A stretch of DNA of 64,000 nt from Arthrobacter agilis (GCF_006494655.1 NZ_VHIM01000003.1:310001-374000); one strand, 5' to 3'. Positions 41,299-49,431 are shown, counted from the stretch's first letter. Translations and numbers: made by a program. Notes: a model not told the origin generated them from the letters alone.

Positions 41299-42272
41299 TG
41301 GCGACCATGACCATCGCGAAGGCCATCAACGAGGGGCTCCGGGCCGCGTTGGACGCCGATCCGAAGACCCTCCTCATGGGGGAGGACATCGGTGAACTCG
41401 GCGGCGTGTACCGGGTCACCGATGGTCTGAAAAGGGATTTCGGTGCCCTGCGGGTCGTCGATTCGCCCCTCGCCGAGTCAGGCATCATCGGCACCGCGAT
41501 CGGCCTGGCAATCCGTGGATACCGGCCTGTGTGCGAGATCCAGTTCGATGGCTTCGTGTTCCCCGGGTTCAACCAGATCACCACGCAGCTCGCGAAGCTC
41601 CGGACCCGCAGCGACGGGATGCTGAGCGCGCCGGTGGTGATCCGGATCCCTTACGGCGGCGGGATCGGGAGCGTGGAACACCACTCGGAGTCGCCCGAGG
41701 CGTTGTTCGCGCACACCGCGGGGCTCCGCATCATCACGCCGTCGAACCCACAGGACGCCTACTGGATGATCCAGCAGGCCGTCGCGTGCGAGGATCCGGT
41801 GATCGTCTTCGAACCCAAGCGCCGGTACTGGCTCAAAGGCGAAGTGGACACGACGTCCCCGGCCGGTGACCCGTTCTCCGCCCACGTCCTCAGGAACGGC
41901 ACCGATGCGACGGTCGTCGCCTACGGGCCGCTCGTGCCCGTTGCACTCGCGGCGGCCGCAGCCGCCGAGGAGGACGGCCGCAGCATCGAGGTGATCGATC
42001 TCCGGTCCATCTCACCCATCGATTTCGACACCGTCGAGCGTTCGGTGACGCGCACGGGTCGCCTGGTCGTCGCCCACGAAGCGCCCACCTTCGGAGGGAT
42101 AGGCGGCGAGATCGCGGCGCGTATCTCCGAACGGGTGTTCCTGTCCCTCGAAGCGCCCGTGATCCGGGTGGGCGGTTTCCACATGCCCTACCCGGTGGCC
42201 CGCGTGGAGGAACAGTACCTGCCGGACATCGACCGCATCCTCGAGGCACTCGACCGTGCCTTCGCGTACTGA
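41298..42272 (+). CDS. bkdB: Branched-chain 2-oxoacid dehydrogenase E1 beta
   Basis: 324 residues, transketolase pyrimidine domain at the N-terminus ([18 protein letters not shown], the Glu that activates thiamine diphosphate lies in this region), then [30 protein letters not shown] and a C-terminal transketolase domain ([19 protein letters not shown]). The start ATG uses the last base of the bkdA stop (TGATG), so translation is coupled. It forms an alpha2beta2 E1 with BkdA, and E2 follows 8 bp after its stop. Confidence 0.92.
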   Translation: MATMTIAKAINEGLRAALDADPKTLLMGEDIGELGGVYRVTDGLKRDFGALRVVDSPLAESGIIGTAIGLAIRGYRPVCEIQFDGFVFPGFNQITTQLAKLRTRSDGMLSAPVVIRIPYGGGIGSVEHHSESPEALFAHTAGLRIITPSNPQDAYWMIQQAVACEDPVIVFEPKRRYWLKGEVDTTSPAGDPFSAHVLRNGTDATVVAYGPLVPVALAAAAAAEEDGRSIEVIDLRSISPIDFDTVERSVTRTGRLVVAHEAPTFGGIGGEIAARISERVFLSLEAPVIRVGGFHMPYPVARVEEQYLPDIDRILEALDRAFAY

Positions 42273-42280
42273 AGGACACC

Positions 42281-43969
42281 ATGACGCTCAAGACGTTCAA
42301 CCTGCCCGATGTCGGTGAAGGCCTCACCGAGGCGGAAGTGGTGCAGTGGCGGGTCGCGCCCGGTGCGGCTGTGTCCGTCAACGACATCATCTGCGAGATC
42401 GAGACGGCGAAGTCCCTGGTGGAGCTCTCCTCGCCCTATGCGGGCACCGTCGCCGAGCTCCTGGTGCCCGAGGGTGAGACCATCGAGGTCGGCACGCCCA
42501 TCATCTCCGTCGAGGACGGTGCGGACACCGGTAGCACCGGTGACACCGCCGACAGTGGTGGCACCGCCGAGACTGGGAACGACGGCGCCACGGACGGCGC
42601 TGGCGACGGCTCCCGGACTCGTGCTGCCGACCGCCGGACCGGCAGTGACGACCCGGTCCCCGTGCCGGAGATGCCGGGAGAAATGGCCGGGCCCCAGGCG
42701 GGTGATGACACCCCGGACGCGGCGACTGCGCCCGGTTCGGCTTCCGCAGAGACGACGCCGGGCCCCCTCGTCGGCACCGGCCCCAAGGCTGACGCGGTAA
42801 AGCGTCGCCCCCGCAAAGGAGTGCCCTCTCCGACGCCGCTGTCGCCCGCCCGCGCCGCCGAGTCGGATCGCCCGGTCCCGGAAACGCTGCAGTCCCCGGC
42901 CGACGGGAATGCGCGGGTGACCGCAGGGTCCGGCCGGACGGCGACGGCGAACCGGGCGTCGAGGACCATGCAGCCGAGTACCACCCAGCCGGCCGCCGCG
43001 CAGTCGCAGGCCGCACCCGCGACGCAGGCGACGCCGTCGTCAGCAGGCACCGGCGCGCCGGGGCGGGTCAATCCGCTGAACCAGTTGATCCACCGCGTGC
43101 TCGCGAAGCCCCCGGTGCGCAAGGCGGCGCGCGATCTCGGGATCAACCTCGCCGACGTCCCGGCCACCGGGTCCGCGGGTGAGGTGACGAAGCAGGACCT
43201 CATGAGCTACCAGGCCCAGCGTGAGGCCGAGCAGGACGGCGCCGACTCCTTCTGGGAGGACCGTTCGCTCCTCGGGGGCGGTCGGATCGAGCGCATTCCG
43301 GTCAAGGGAGTCCGCAAGGCCACGGCCCGGGCCATGGTGCAGAGTGCGTTCACGGCGCCGCACGTCAGCATCTTCGTGGACGTCGACGCCTCGCGGACCA
43401 TGGAGTTCGTCAAGCGGCTCAAGGCGAGCCGCGACTTCGAGGGCATCAGGGTCTCGCCCCTGCTGATCCTCGCGAAGGCCGTCATCTGGGCTGCCGCACG
43501 GAACCCATCGGTGAACGCCACGTGGTCGGACGAGGAGATCCTGGTCAAGCACTTCATGAACCTCGGCATCGCCGCCGCGACCCCGCGCGGTCTCATGGTG
43601 CCCAACATCAAGGATGCCCAGGATCTTTCGCTGAAGGAACTCGCCCTCGCACTGAACGAGCTGGCGACGACGGCGCGGGCAGGGAAGACGCAGCCCGCAC
43701 AGATGCAGGGCGGGACGCTCACGATCACCAACATCGGGGCCCTCGGCATCGACACCGGTACGCCCATCATCAACCCGGGCGAGGTGGCCATCGTGGCGTT
43801 CGGCACCATCAAGCAGAAACCCTGGGTACTCGACGGCGAGGTGATTCCCCGCTGGATCACCACGTTGGGAGGGTCCTTCGACCATCGTGTGGTGGACGGG
43901 GACCTCAGTGCCCGCTTCATGGCCGACGTCGCGTCCATCCTCGAAGAGCCGGCGCTGCTACTCGACTAG
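42281..43969 (+). CDS. bkdC: Branched-chain 2-oxoacid dehydrogenase E2 (dihydrolipoamide acyltransferase)
   Basis: 562 residues. One lipoyl domain at the N-terminus carries the lipoylated Lys44 ([11 protein letters not shown]). A long low-complexity linker rich in Thr, Gly, Ala, Pro and Asp (about 80-260) leads to an E3/E1-binding domain ([31 protein letters not shown], ends given by [11 protein letters not shown]), a second short linker, and the catalytic acyltransferase domain with [10 protein letters not shown]. It transfers the acyl group to CoA. No E3 gene is next to it. Confidence 0.93.
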   Translation: MTLKTFNLPDVGEGLTEAEVVQWRVAPGAAVSVNDIICEIETAKSLVELSSPYAGTVAELLVPEGETIEVGTPIISVEDGADTGSTGDTADSGGTAETGNDGATDGAGDGSRTRAADRRTGSDDPVPVPEMPGEMAGPQAGDDTPDAATAPGSASAETTPGPLVGTGPKADAVKRRPRKGVPSPTPLSPARAAESDRPVPETLQSPADGNARVTAGSGRTATANRASRTMQPSTTQPAAAQSQAAPATQATPSSAGTGAPGRVNPLNQLIHRVLAKPPVRKAARDLGINLADVPATGSAGEVTKQDLMSYQAQREAEQDGADSFWEDRSLLGGGRIERIPVKGVRKATARAMVQSAFTAPHVSIFVDVDASRTMEFVKRLKASRDFEGIRVSPLLILAKAVIWAAARNPSVNATWSDEEILVKHFMNLGIAAATPRGLMVPNIKDAQDLSLKELALALNELATTARAGKTQPAQMQGGTLTITNIGALGIDTGTPIINPGEVAIVAFGTIKQKPWVLDGEVIPRWITTLGGSFDHRVVDGDLSARFMADVASILEEPALLLD

Positions 43970-43978
43970 GGTGGTTGC

Positions 43979-44203
43979 ATGAACCAGCAGTCGCCCGGCG
44001 AGGAGCCGCAGCGCCGAGCCGGACCGCGCTACCCGATGAGTCGATTGCTGCTCGTCATCGCGATCGGCTTCGTCGCGTCGAGCCTGCTGCAGATCGCTTT
44101 CCCGGGACTCGGCACCGTGGCTCGCCTGTCGATCCTGGTGATCATCGCGGCCCTGATCTCCCTCGCCGTCACGGCGCGTCAGCAGCGCCGGCCGCCTCGC
44201 TGA
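43979..44203 (+). CDS. Small two-helix membrane protein
   Basis: 74 residues, ATG 9 bp after the E2 stop. A polar N-terminus (about 20 residues) precedes two hydrophobic segments (LLLVIAIGFVASSLLQIAF, then ARLSILVIIAALISLAVTA) and a basic tail. No family recognised; topology predicts a hairpin in the membrane with both ends inside. Probably read with the bkd genes. Confidence 0.65.
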   Translation: MNQQSPGEEPQRRAGPRYPMSRLLLVIAIGFVASSLLQIAFPGLGTVARLSILVIIAALISLAVTARQQRRPPR

Positions 44204-44497
44204 CGCCTCGCGTCGTGCACGTGGCGCCGCCCGCGTCGTCGTGCACGTGGTGCGGCCTGCGTCGTCGCGCACGGCTTTTGACGCCGACCGAGCGGAAACC
44301 AGGCGTGTCGCAGGGTGACACGCCGCGAGGCCGAAGAAGTGCGTGCAGGAACCAGCGGGGTATCCCGCTGAGGGAGCGTCCGGGCTCGGCGCGGTCGTCG
44401 GGACGGGTTGCCGGGCCGGGTGCGCGAGATCGGTGCTGTGCGGGTGCCCGACGTCGCCGTGCGGGCCGGAGTGCCGCGGTCGAGCCGCCGCTGGAGG
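44204..44497. other. Convergent intergenic region with imperfect repeats and a hairpin
   Basis: 294 bp without a supportable gene between convergent transcripts. It holds three imperfect direct copies of a 23-27-bp unit starting GCGTCGT (44210, 44233, 44259) with GTGCACGTGG inside two of them, and a perfect 8-bp hairpin GGCGTGTC/GACACGCC (44302-44309, 44317-44324) that may be a bidirectional terminator. The rest, up to 44497, shows nothing I can name. Confidence 0.6.
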
Positions 44498-45790
44498 TCA
44501 GGCCCGGTTCTCCTCGATCGCGCTCCGCAGGATCGGTGCCAGACGCCGCACGCCCTCCACGATGTCCTCGGGGGAGACAGCACTGAAAGCGAGCCGCAGC
44601 TTGTTCGAGGGTTCGTCGGACGGTGAGAAGGCGGCGCCCGGGATGAAGACGACGCCGGCGTCGATCGCCGTGTACAGCAGCGGGTAGGTGTCGATTCCCT
44701 CGGGCAGGGTGACCCAGACGAAGAACCCGCCGTCGGGAGTGGTCCAGTGGACGCCGTCGGGGAACTCCTCGGCGAGAGCGCCGAGCATGGCGTCGCACCG
44801 CTCGCGGTACAGACTGCGCATCGCCTGCAGGTGGCCGCGCCAGTCGTAGTCGGTGAGGTACGCGGTGACGAGCATCTGGGTGAGCGGCGAGGGGCAGAGC
44901 ACCACGGCCTCGCAGGCCAGGTAGAACCGGCGGTAGAGGTGTTTGGGTACCAGTGCCCAGCCGAGGCGCACGCCGGGTGCGAAGATCTTGGAGAAGGACC
45001 CGAGGTAGATGACATCGTCGGGATTGTGGGCCCGCATGGGTTCGAGCGGTTCGCCGTCGAAGCGGAGCATGCCGTAGGGGTTGTCCTCGAGGACCAGGAT
45101 GGTGTTGTCGCGGCAGATGTCCACCACGCGCTGGCGGCGGTCGGCGGCCAGCGTGATGCCGCTCGGGTTGTTGAAGCTGGGGATCGTGTACAGCAGCTTG
45201 ATCGTGCGGCCCTGCTCCTGCAGTTCGCCGATGATCCGTTCGAGCTCGTCCGGGATCAGGCCGTTCTCGTCCATCGGGACGGTGACGACATCCACCTCGT
45301 ACGCCTCGAAGGTGTTCAGTGCGCCGACATAGGTCGGGTCCTCACAGAGGATCACGTCTCCGGGATTGCAGAAGACCTTCGCCGCGACATCCTGCGCGGA
45401 CTGGGAGCCCGTGGTGATCACGATGTCTTCGGGGTTCGCTCCCTCGATGCCCTCCGCGGCCATGACGTCGCAGACGAGCCGACGCAACTCCTCCATGCCC
45501 TGGCCCCCGCCGTACTGGAGGGCCTCGAGCCCGTGCTCCGCGATGATCCTCTGGGCGGTGCGGCCGAGGTCCTCGAGGGGCAGGGACTTCAGATAGGGGC
45601 TGCCTCCCGCGAGGGACACGAGCCCCGGGCGAATGGAGATGTCGAACACGTCGCGGACGGCGGACTGCTTGATGTTGGCCGCGCGCAGGGAGAACAGGCC
45701 TTCGTGGCGCGCTGCGGAGTCGATGGCGCGATCGAGGGCCGTCTCGGTCTCGGCAGGCAGGAGGTCGGAGGATTCGCGGGAGGTCGTCAC
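44498..45790 (-). CDS. PLP-dependent aminotransferase (class I, 2-aminoadipate/MocR-type catalytic domain)
   Basis: 430 residues from a GTG at 45790. Fold-type I features: ISIRPGLVSLAGGSPYL, YGGGQGMEELR, CEDPTYVGALNTF, PSFNNPSG, LEDNPYGMLRF and the PLP lysine in GSFSKIFAPGVRLGW. It resembles LysN/2-aminoadipate and the catalytic half of MocR regulators but lacks a GntR DNA-binding domain. Probably acts on branched-chain, aromatic or 2-aminoadipate amino acids. It faces the bkd cluster but is transcribed toward it, so shared regulation is unproven. Confidence 0.9.
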   Translation of the reverse strand: MTTSRESSDLLPAETETALDRAIDSAARHEGLFSLRAANIKQSAVRDVFDISIRPGLVSLAGGSPYLKSLPLEDLGRTAQRIIAEHGLEALQYGGGQGMEELRRLVCDVMAAEGIEGANPEDIVITTGSQSAQDVAAKVFCNPGDVILCEDPTYVGALNTFEAYEVDVVTVPMDENGLIPDELERIIGELQEQGRTIKLLYTIPSFNNPSGITLAADRRQRVVDICRDNTILVLEDNPYGMLRFDGEPLEPMRAHNPDDVIYLGSFSKIFAPGVRLGWALVPKHLYRRFYLACEAVVLCPSPLTQMLVTAYLTDYDWRGHLQAMRSLYRERCDAMLGALAEEFPDGVHWTTPDGGFFVWVTLPEGIDTYPLLYTAIDAGVVFIPGAAFSPSDEPSNKLRLAFSAVSPEDIVEGVRRLAPILRSAIEENRA

Positions 45791-45853
45791 GCCCAGAGTC
45801 TAGGCCGGGGTTGACCAAGAGGCAACGGCTGTTGCCTTCACCTGCGTGCCGCG

Positions 45854-46822
45854 TCACACCCAGCCGGCATCGCGGGCCTTCAGCGCGGCCTGGAATCTGC
45901 TGTCGGCGCGCAGCGTCTCGAGCATCCAGGCGATGTGCCGACGACACGTCCGCACGTTGATGTCGAGGCGGCGTGCGATCGACTCGTCGGACAGGCCGTT
46001 CGCGAGTCCCTGGAGAATGGAGCGCTGCAGGCTGCTGAGTGGGCTTTCCACCTGCACCGGCGCGAGGAAGGACTCGCTGATCTCCCAGGCGATCTCGAAC
46101 AGCTGCGTGAAGATGTTGATGAGGCTGTGGTCCCTGATGACCAGGGCAGCCTTGTCCTCCCGGGACAGTTGGCGCCCCACCAGCGCCAGTTTCTCGTCGA
46201 AGATGAGCATGCGCAGCGGGATGAACGGCAGGACGCCGAACTCGCCGCCACCCTGGGCGATGGCTTCGACGGCCTTGCGTGTGGGGACGTGGTCGCGCGT
46301 GCTCGTGTCGTACAGCGTCCGGCGTCGCACGCCTTTCTCGAGCAGTTCGAGGTCCTTCCGGACGCTCTCCTCGTGGACGTCCGCCGTCGACCCCTGGCCC
46401 GGCTGGGCGATGTAGACCTTCTCCGCGACGTCGCGGCCGTAGTCGATGAGCACACGGTGGATCAGGTGCGGGTCCTCGAGCGTTTCCACCGACGTACTCG
46501 CCAGCACGTGTTTCCGGGCGTCGAGGAACGTGGGAAGGAGGCTCGACAGTTCACGCCGCTGGCTGCTGATGCGTGCCTTGAGGTCCTGCATCTCGCGCTC
46601 GTCGGCATCCACGAGGTCCGCGAGGGCTACGTCGGGTGACACCGCGACGAGGCCGTCGTCGCTGCCGGCCTGCGGGCTGAGGAGGCGGCGGGCGCGCAGC
46701 TCGCCGACGGCGTCGTCGATGCGCCTGAGCGTCAAGCCCAGTGCCTCCGAGACCTCGGAGCGCGTCCAGCCCGGATGGCCCACGGCGTAGCGGTAGACCT
46801 CGAGCGACGTCGCATCCAGCAT
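45854..46822 (-). CDS. TrmB-like plus LuxR-type HTH regulator
   Basis: 322 residues from ATG 46822 with AGGGAG six bases upstream. Residues 1-60 form a winged helix like TrmB/MarR (TRSEVSEALGLTLRRIDDAVGELRARRLL). The middle part (about 80-250) has the weak phospholipase-D-like/TrmB sensor pattern without catalytic HxK. The C-terminal about 60 residues are a LuxR HTH (LQGLANGLSDESIARRLDINVRTCRRHI). In actinobacteria such regulators often lie beside tiny secreted peptide genes, as here: the divergent peptide gene starts 370 bp away. It may sense that peptide, or a product, and control the adjacent cassette. Longer in-frame starts have no support. Confidence 0.85.
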   Translation of the reverse strand: MLDATSLEVYRYAVGHPGWTRSEVSEALGLTLRRIDDAVGELRARRLLSPQAGSDDGLVAVSPDVALADLVDADEREMQDLKARISSQRRELSSLLPTFLDARKHVLASTSVETLEDPHLIHRVLIDYGRDVAEKVYIAQPGQGSTADVHEESVRKDLELLEKGVRRRTLYDTSTRDHVPTRKAVEAIAQGGGEFGVLPFIPLRMLIFDEKLALVGRQLSREDKAALVIRDHSLINIFTQLFEIAWEISESFLAPVQVESPLSSLQRSILQGLANGLSDESIARRLDINVRTCRRHIAWMLETLRADSRFQAALKARDAGWV

Positions 46823-47192
46823 GAACTCTCCCTGTCCGCCTACCCGCCGGCAGCCGACGAGGTGGTGAAAAACATGACATGTCCAGTTAATGACACCCAG
46901 GACGGCCTGGCAATTCTCCTCAGCAGGATTGCCGTCATCTCCGTGCAATTCCGCGGATCTACCGGCCCGGGAACCCGATCCGGTCGGACCGCCGCCTCCT
47001 GCCTCGTCCGCTCCGAGTCCTCTACGCGTCATGTCCGCAAACGGCCACTCGTACAGCTGGACACTACCTGTACCAGGCGGACATTCTGATGGAGCCGGTC
47101 ACCAGGAATCCACGGACTCCGACGGACACGGTCGCTGCGGAACAGCAGTGTGGGCAGCTCGACCTCTTGGAGACGGGCACGGAAGGATCCTC
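46823..47192. promoter_or_regulatory. Divergent control region with nested inverted repeats
   Basis: 370 bp between the regulator and the peptide gene without a supportable gene. At 46876-46883 is an 8-bp palindrome GACATGTC, 54 bp from the regulator start. At 47031-47084, an outer inverted repeat (ATGTCCGC at 47031-47038, GCGGACAT at 47077-47084) encloses an inner one (GTACAG at 47051-47056, CTGTAC at 47068-47073, 11-base spacer). The inner pair has lux-box-like size. No consensus -35/-10 was convincing. The arrangement suggests dimer or tetramer binding by the LuxR-type protein. Confidence 0.6.
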
Positions 47193-47333
47193 ATGAAGAA
47201 GGTACTCGGCACAACTGCAGGACTGCTGATCCTTGTAGGAACTGTTGCGCCGGCAGGTCACTCCGTCAGTGCCGCGAGCTGGGACTGGCCTAAGGCGTCG
47301 GTCTCGGCGAGCAGCTGGGACTGGCCCAAGTAA
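47193..47333 (+). CDS. Small secreted peptide with duplicated SWDWPK motif
   Basis: 46 residues, ATG with GGAAGG six bases upstream. A signal peptide is clear: MKK, a hydrophobic core about residues 8-19, and a signal-peptidase-like site VSA after residue 27. The remaining 19 residues contain two near-identical blocks SVSA-A-SWDWPK (24-34) and SVSA-S-SWDWPK (36-46), joined by one Ala; the second SVSA could be a second cleavage site. Release would give ASWDWPK and SSWDWPK. The codons of the two SWDWPK blocks differ by one base, so the duplication is recent or selected. No precursor family recognised. It heads an operon with a LanB-type domain protein. Confidence 0.8.
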   Translation: MKKVLGTTAGLLILVGTVAPAGHSVSAASWDWPKASVSASSWDWPK

Positions 47334-47338
47334 GACAC

Positions 47339-47367
47339 GCGGCGCCGGACTAGAGCCCGGACGCCGC
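47339..47367. terminator. Hairpin (partial terminator) after the peptide gene
   Basis: A 10-bp stem with a single-A bulge: GCGGCG (47339-47344) with CGCCGC (47362-47367) and CCGG with CCGG inside, 8-base loop. It starts 6 bases after the peptide stop and lies before the next gene. No T tract. It could reduce read-through so that peptide is made in excess of the enzyme. Confidence 0.5.
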
Positions 47368-47418
47368 ATTCAGAGCCCGCCCCAGCGGGGGTGATCACAG
47401 ACCCTGAAGGAGAGTGCC

Positions 47419-48390
47419 ATGAGTCAGCTGACAGCCGTGCGAACCGCCTCACGGACGGTCGTCAGCACTCAGTGGTGGCATCTCTCCCTCTCCACGGGTG
47501 GCTTCGATGTAGCGGACGGCATCGTCGAAGAGCTGATCACCCCGCTGGTGGCGCAGGCGCAGGCGCTCGGCGCCAAACGCTGGTACTTCACCCGGGGCGA
47601 GGATGCCTCCACGGGGATCGTCAGCCAGATCCGACTCAGCATCCATGCACACCCCCGTGTTCTCGAGCGGCTCCGCGGTTTCGAGCGGGTCCTCGAGGCC
47701 GGCAGTGCAACGGCCCGCCCGCTCCTGGCAGTGCGCCAGCACTACACCGCGCCGGCCAGCAACACCTACTACTCCGGTGGGTCGGAGATGGCCGACCCCC
47801 AGCTCGAGTCGAACCTGGTGAAATACGGTGGAGTCGAGGGACTGCACCTCGCGGAAGAAGTCTTCGAACTCAGCTCCGAACTCGCCCTCTGGGCCAACCA
47901 GCGATTCCCCCGCATGCAGAGCCGCTCCGCGCTCGGAGCCCTGGTGCTGTTCGACGCGGCCCAGGGCATGATGCGCGGACCGCGCTCGGCCGGCTGGCCC
48001 GATCGCCGTCGTCTGACCTGGGACCTCTACTGGGACAGCCACCTGAGGACCTGCACGGCCGACGTCGGCCCCCGTGCTGCGAGCGTGCGCGAGGCGATGA
48101 CGGCCCAGGTGGCCTCGAAGGCCACTGGTTTCCACGCCCTCATGGCCGCCACGGCCTCGGAATCGGCCGTCCACAACTGGCGACGGCGCTGGTACCGCGC
48201 GCTCGACACCTACCTCTACCGTGCGGACAAGGTCAGGGTCAGTCGCAGTGCACAGCATCTGACGGTGTACCAGGCGCACATGGCCCTCAACCGTCTCGGA
48301 TTCGTGGCGCGCGAGGAAGCGGCACTCGGGCTGTACGCCCGGACCTGGACACCCGGGGCGGACCATACCGCGACGCGGCACCCGCTGTAG
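47419..48390 (+). CDS. Stand-alone LanB elimination-domain (thiopeptide-type bacteriocin biosynthesis) protein
   Basis: 323 residues, ATG with AAGGAG six bases upstream. The protein resembles the C-terminal glutamate-elimination domain of class I lantibiotic dehydratases: WYFTRGEDAS at 55-64 corresponds to the WFxRYxD start, IRLSIHAHP to HLRLRxxG, and KYGGVEGLHLAEEVFELSSELAL at 135 onward to the RYGG....AExxFxxDS motif. No tRNA-dependent glutamylation domain (LanB N-terminus), cyclase, protease or exporter is nearby. The same fold also serves as [4+2] cyclase in thiopeptides. The role here may be modification or binding of the upstream peptide. The second most informative support is its gene neighbour, a tiny Trp/Ser-rich peptide. 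Confidence 0.75.
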   Translation: MSQLTAVRTASRTVVSTQWWHLSLSTGGFDVADGIVEELITPLVAQAQALGAKRWYFTRGEDASTGIVSQIRLSIHAHPRVLERLRGFERVLEAGSATARPLLAVRQHYTAPASNTYYSGGSEMADPQLESNLVKYGGVEGLHLAEEVFELSSELALWANQRFPRMQSRSALGALVLFDAAQGMMRGPRSAGWPDRRRLTWDLYWDSHLRTCTADVGPRAASVREAMTAQVASKATGFHALMAATASESAVHNWRRRWYRALDTYLYRADKVRVSRSAQHLTVYQAHMALNRLGFVAREEAALGLYARTWTPGADHTATRHPL

Positions 48391-48437
48391 TGCGAGGACG
48401 AAGCTTCCCGAGCAACCGACGAGCGAAGGACCCCATC

Positions 48438-48629
48438 ATGAATCCCAGGAATACCCTCGTACTGGCCACGGACCCCGCCGATCTCTCCGAGGCCCTCGGA
48501 TGCTCGTCGGAGGCGGTCGCGTCGATGCAGGACAGCGGCGTGCTCGAGCCGCACGGACAGCTCTGGGAGATCGGCGCGGCACGGGACTACCTGCGCGACG
48601 CCGCCTGGGCGGACAGCCTCTGGCACTGA
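48438..48629 (+). CDS. 63-residue HTH/excisionase-like protein
   Basis: 63 residues, ATG with GAAGGA seven bases upstream, 47 bp after the LanB-domain gene. The region LSEALGCSSEAVASMQDSGVLEPHGQLWEIGAARDYLRDA reads like a MerR/excisionase winged helix: helix, turn, helix, then a short wing and a last helix (core residues LGCSSEAVASMQDSG). It has no repeats like the peptide. It could be a DNA-binding accessory, or a recognition element for the enzyme; unusual C-terminus WADSLWH. No homologue recognised. Confidence 0.65.
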   Translation: MNPRNTLVLATDPADLSEALGCSSEAVASMQDSGVLEPHGQLWEIGAARDYLRDAAWADSLWH

Positions 48630-48661
48630 CCGGCCGGAGGGTGCAGCCGTCCGCTCAATCC

Positions 48662-48699
48662 CCGATAGCAGTGAAGGACGCCGATAGCAGAGAAGGACG
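48662..48699 (+). repeat. 19-bp tandem direct repeat before the terminator
   Basis: CCGATAGCAGTGAAGGACG (48662-48680) is followed at once by the same 19 bases with one change (T to A) at 48681-48699. The second copy ends inside the left arm of the terminator, so the first copy could in principle pair with the right arm instead. Confidence 0.75.
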
Positions 48700-48722
48700 C
48701 CGGCGCGCTGCCCGGCGTCCTT
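48693..48722. terminator. Bidirectional intrinsic terminator of the peptide cassette
   Basis: Perfect 11-bp stem AAGGACGCCGG (48693-48703) with CCGGCGTCCTT (48712-48722), 8-base loop, followed by CTT. On both strands the stem ends in T-rich sequence. It lies between the plus-strand cassette and the convergent FMN reductase. Confidence 0.85.
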
Positions 48723-48744
48723 CTTGGCCTCTGATGCAGCGGGG

Positions 48745-49305
48745 TCAGACTCCTGCCGGAGTTGCCGCGCCCGCCAGCGCTTCGAGCACGTCCGTCACTT
48801 GGCCAACCACTTCGGCGTCGTCCTTCGGGTGCAGCTCGGCGAAACGCGTGATGGACCCGCCGATCGAGAGCTTCGCGTCCTCGACCACGAGGGCGCCCGC
48901 GACGCCGAGGGCGCGACGGGCCTCGTCATGGGCCCACACCCCGCCGTACTGGCCGAAGGCCGAGCCGATCACGGCCGCGGGCTTGCTGGAGAGCGCTCCG
49001 GCGCCGAAGGGGCGGGACAACCAGTCGATGGCGTTCTTCAGGACGGCGGGCATGGTGCCGTTGTATTCGGGGGAGACCAGCAGGAAGGCGTCCGCGTTTC
49101 CCGCGACCGTGCGCAGCTTCTCGGCGCTGGCCGGCCGGTCCACGTCGTTGTCGATGTCCTCGTTGTAGAACGGGATGTCGGCGAGGCCGTCGAAGGTCAG
49201 GACGTCCACGCTCTCCGGGGCATGCTCGGCAGCGGCCTCTGCGAGCTGGCGGTTGATGGAGCCCTCGCGCAGGCTTCCGACAAGGGTGAGGACTGTGGTG
49301 GTCAT
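48745..49305 (-). CDS. NAD(P)H-dependent FMN reductase (flavodoxin-like fold)
   Basis: 186 residues from ATG 49305. The FMN-binding loops are readable: LVGSLREGSINRQLAEA (phosphate loop), VSPEYNGTMPAVLKNAIDW and SKPAAVIGSAFGQYGG. It matches NADPH-dependent FMN reductases including chromate and azo reductases. It probably provides reduced flavin or detoxifies quinones. It is divergent from the second GAF-ANTAR gene across 247 bp that contains a 12-bp palindrome. Confidence 0.92.
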   Translation of the reverse strand: MTTTVLTLVGSLREGSINRQLAEAAAEHAPESVDVLTFDGLADIPFYNEDIDNDVDRPASAEKLRTVAGNADAFLLVSPEYNGTMPAVLKNAIDWLSRPFGAGALSSKPAAVIGSAFGQYGGVWAHDEARRALGVAGALVVEDAKLSIGGSITRFAELHPKDDAEVVGQVTDVLEALAGAATPAGV

Positions 49306-49419
49306 GCGGATCTCCAGGGGTGGTGGGTTCGCGGCAGGGCCGGCGGGGCGTGTGGGGCACGTGTGAGCGCCCGAACGTCCCAGCGGACTGCGATCCGCTT
49401 TTATTCCATCGAGGGACGG

Positions 49420-49431
49420 GGACAGCTGTCC
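49420..49431. promoter_or_regulatory. Palindrome in the divergent FMN reductase / GAF-ANTAR region
   Basis: GGACAGCTGTCC is a perfect 12-bp palindrome 115 bp upstream of the FMN reductase start and 122 bp from the GAF-ANTAR start. A good -10 box TATACT (49501-49506) lies 46 bp upstream of the GAF-ANTAR ATG, but I saw no good -35. Its binding factor is unknown. Confidence 0.4.

Noticed and set aside
46890-47192. N-terminal extension of the SWDWPK peptide from the open frame upstream
   Set aside because: It has no signal or family feature and covers the divergent control region; ATG 47193 has a good ribosome site and a signal sequence follows.
47391-48629. A 412-codon frame covering the LanB-domain gene and the 63-residue protein
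   Set aside because: Only its last 63 codons, after a ribosome site, are credible; the rest is a shadow of the 47419-48390 gene.
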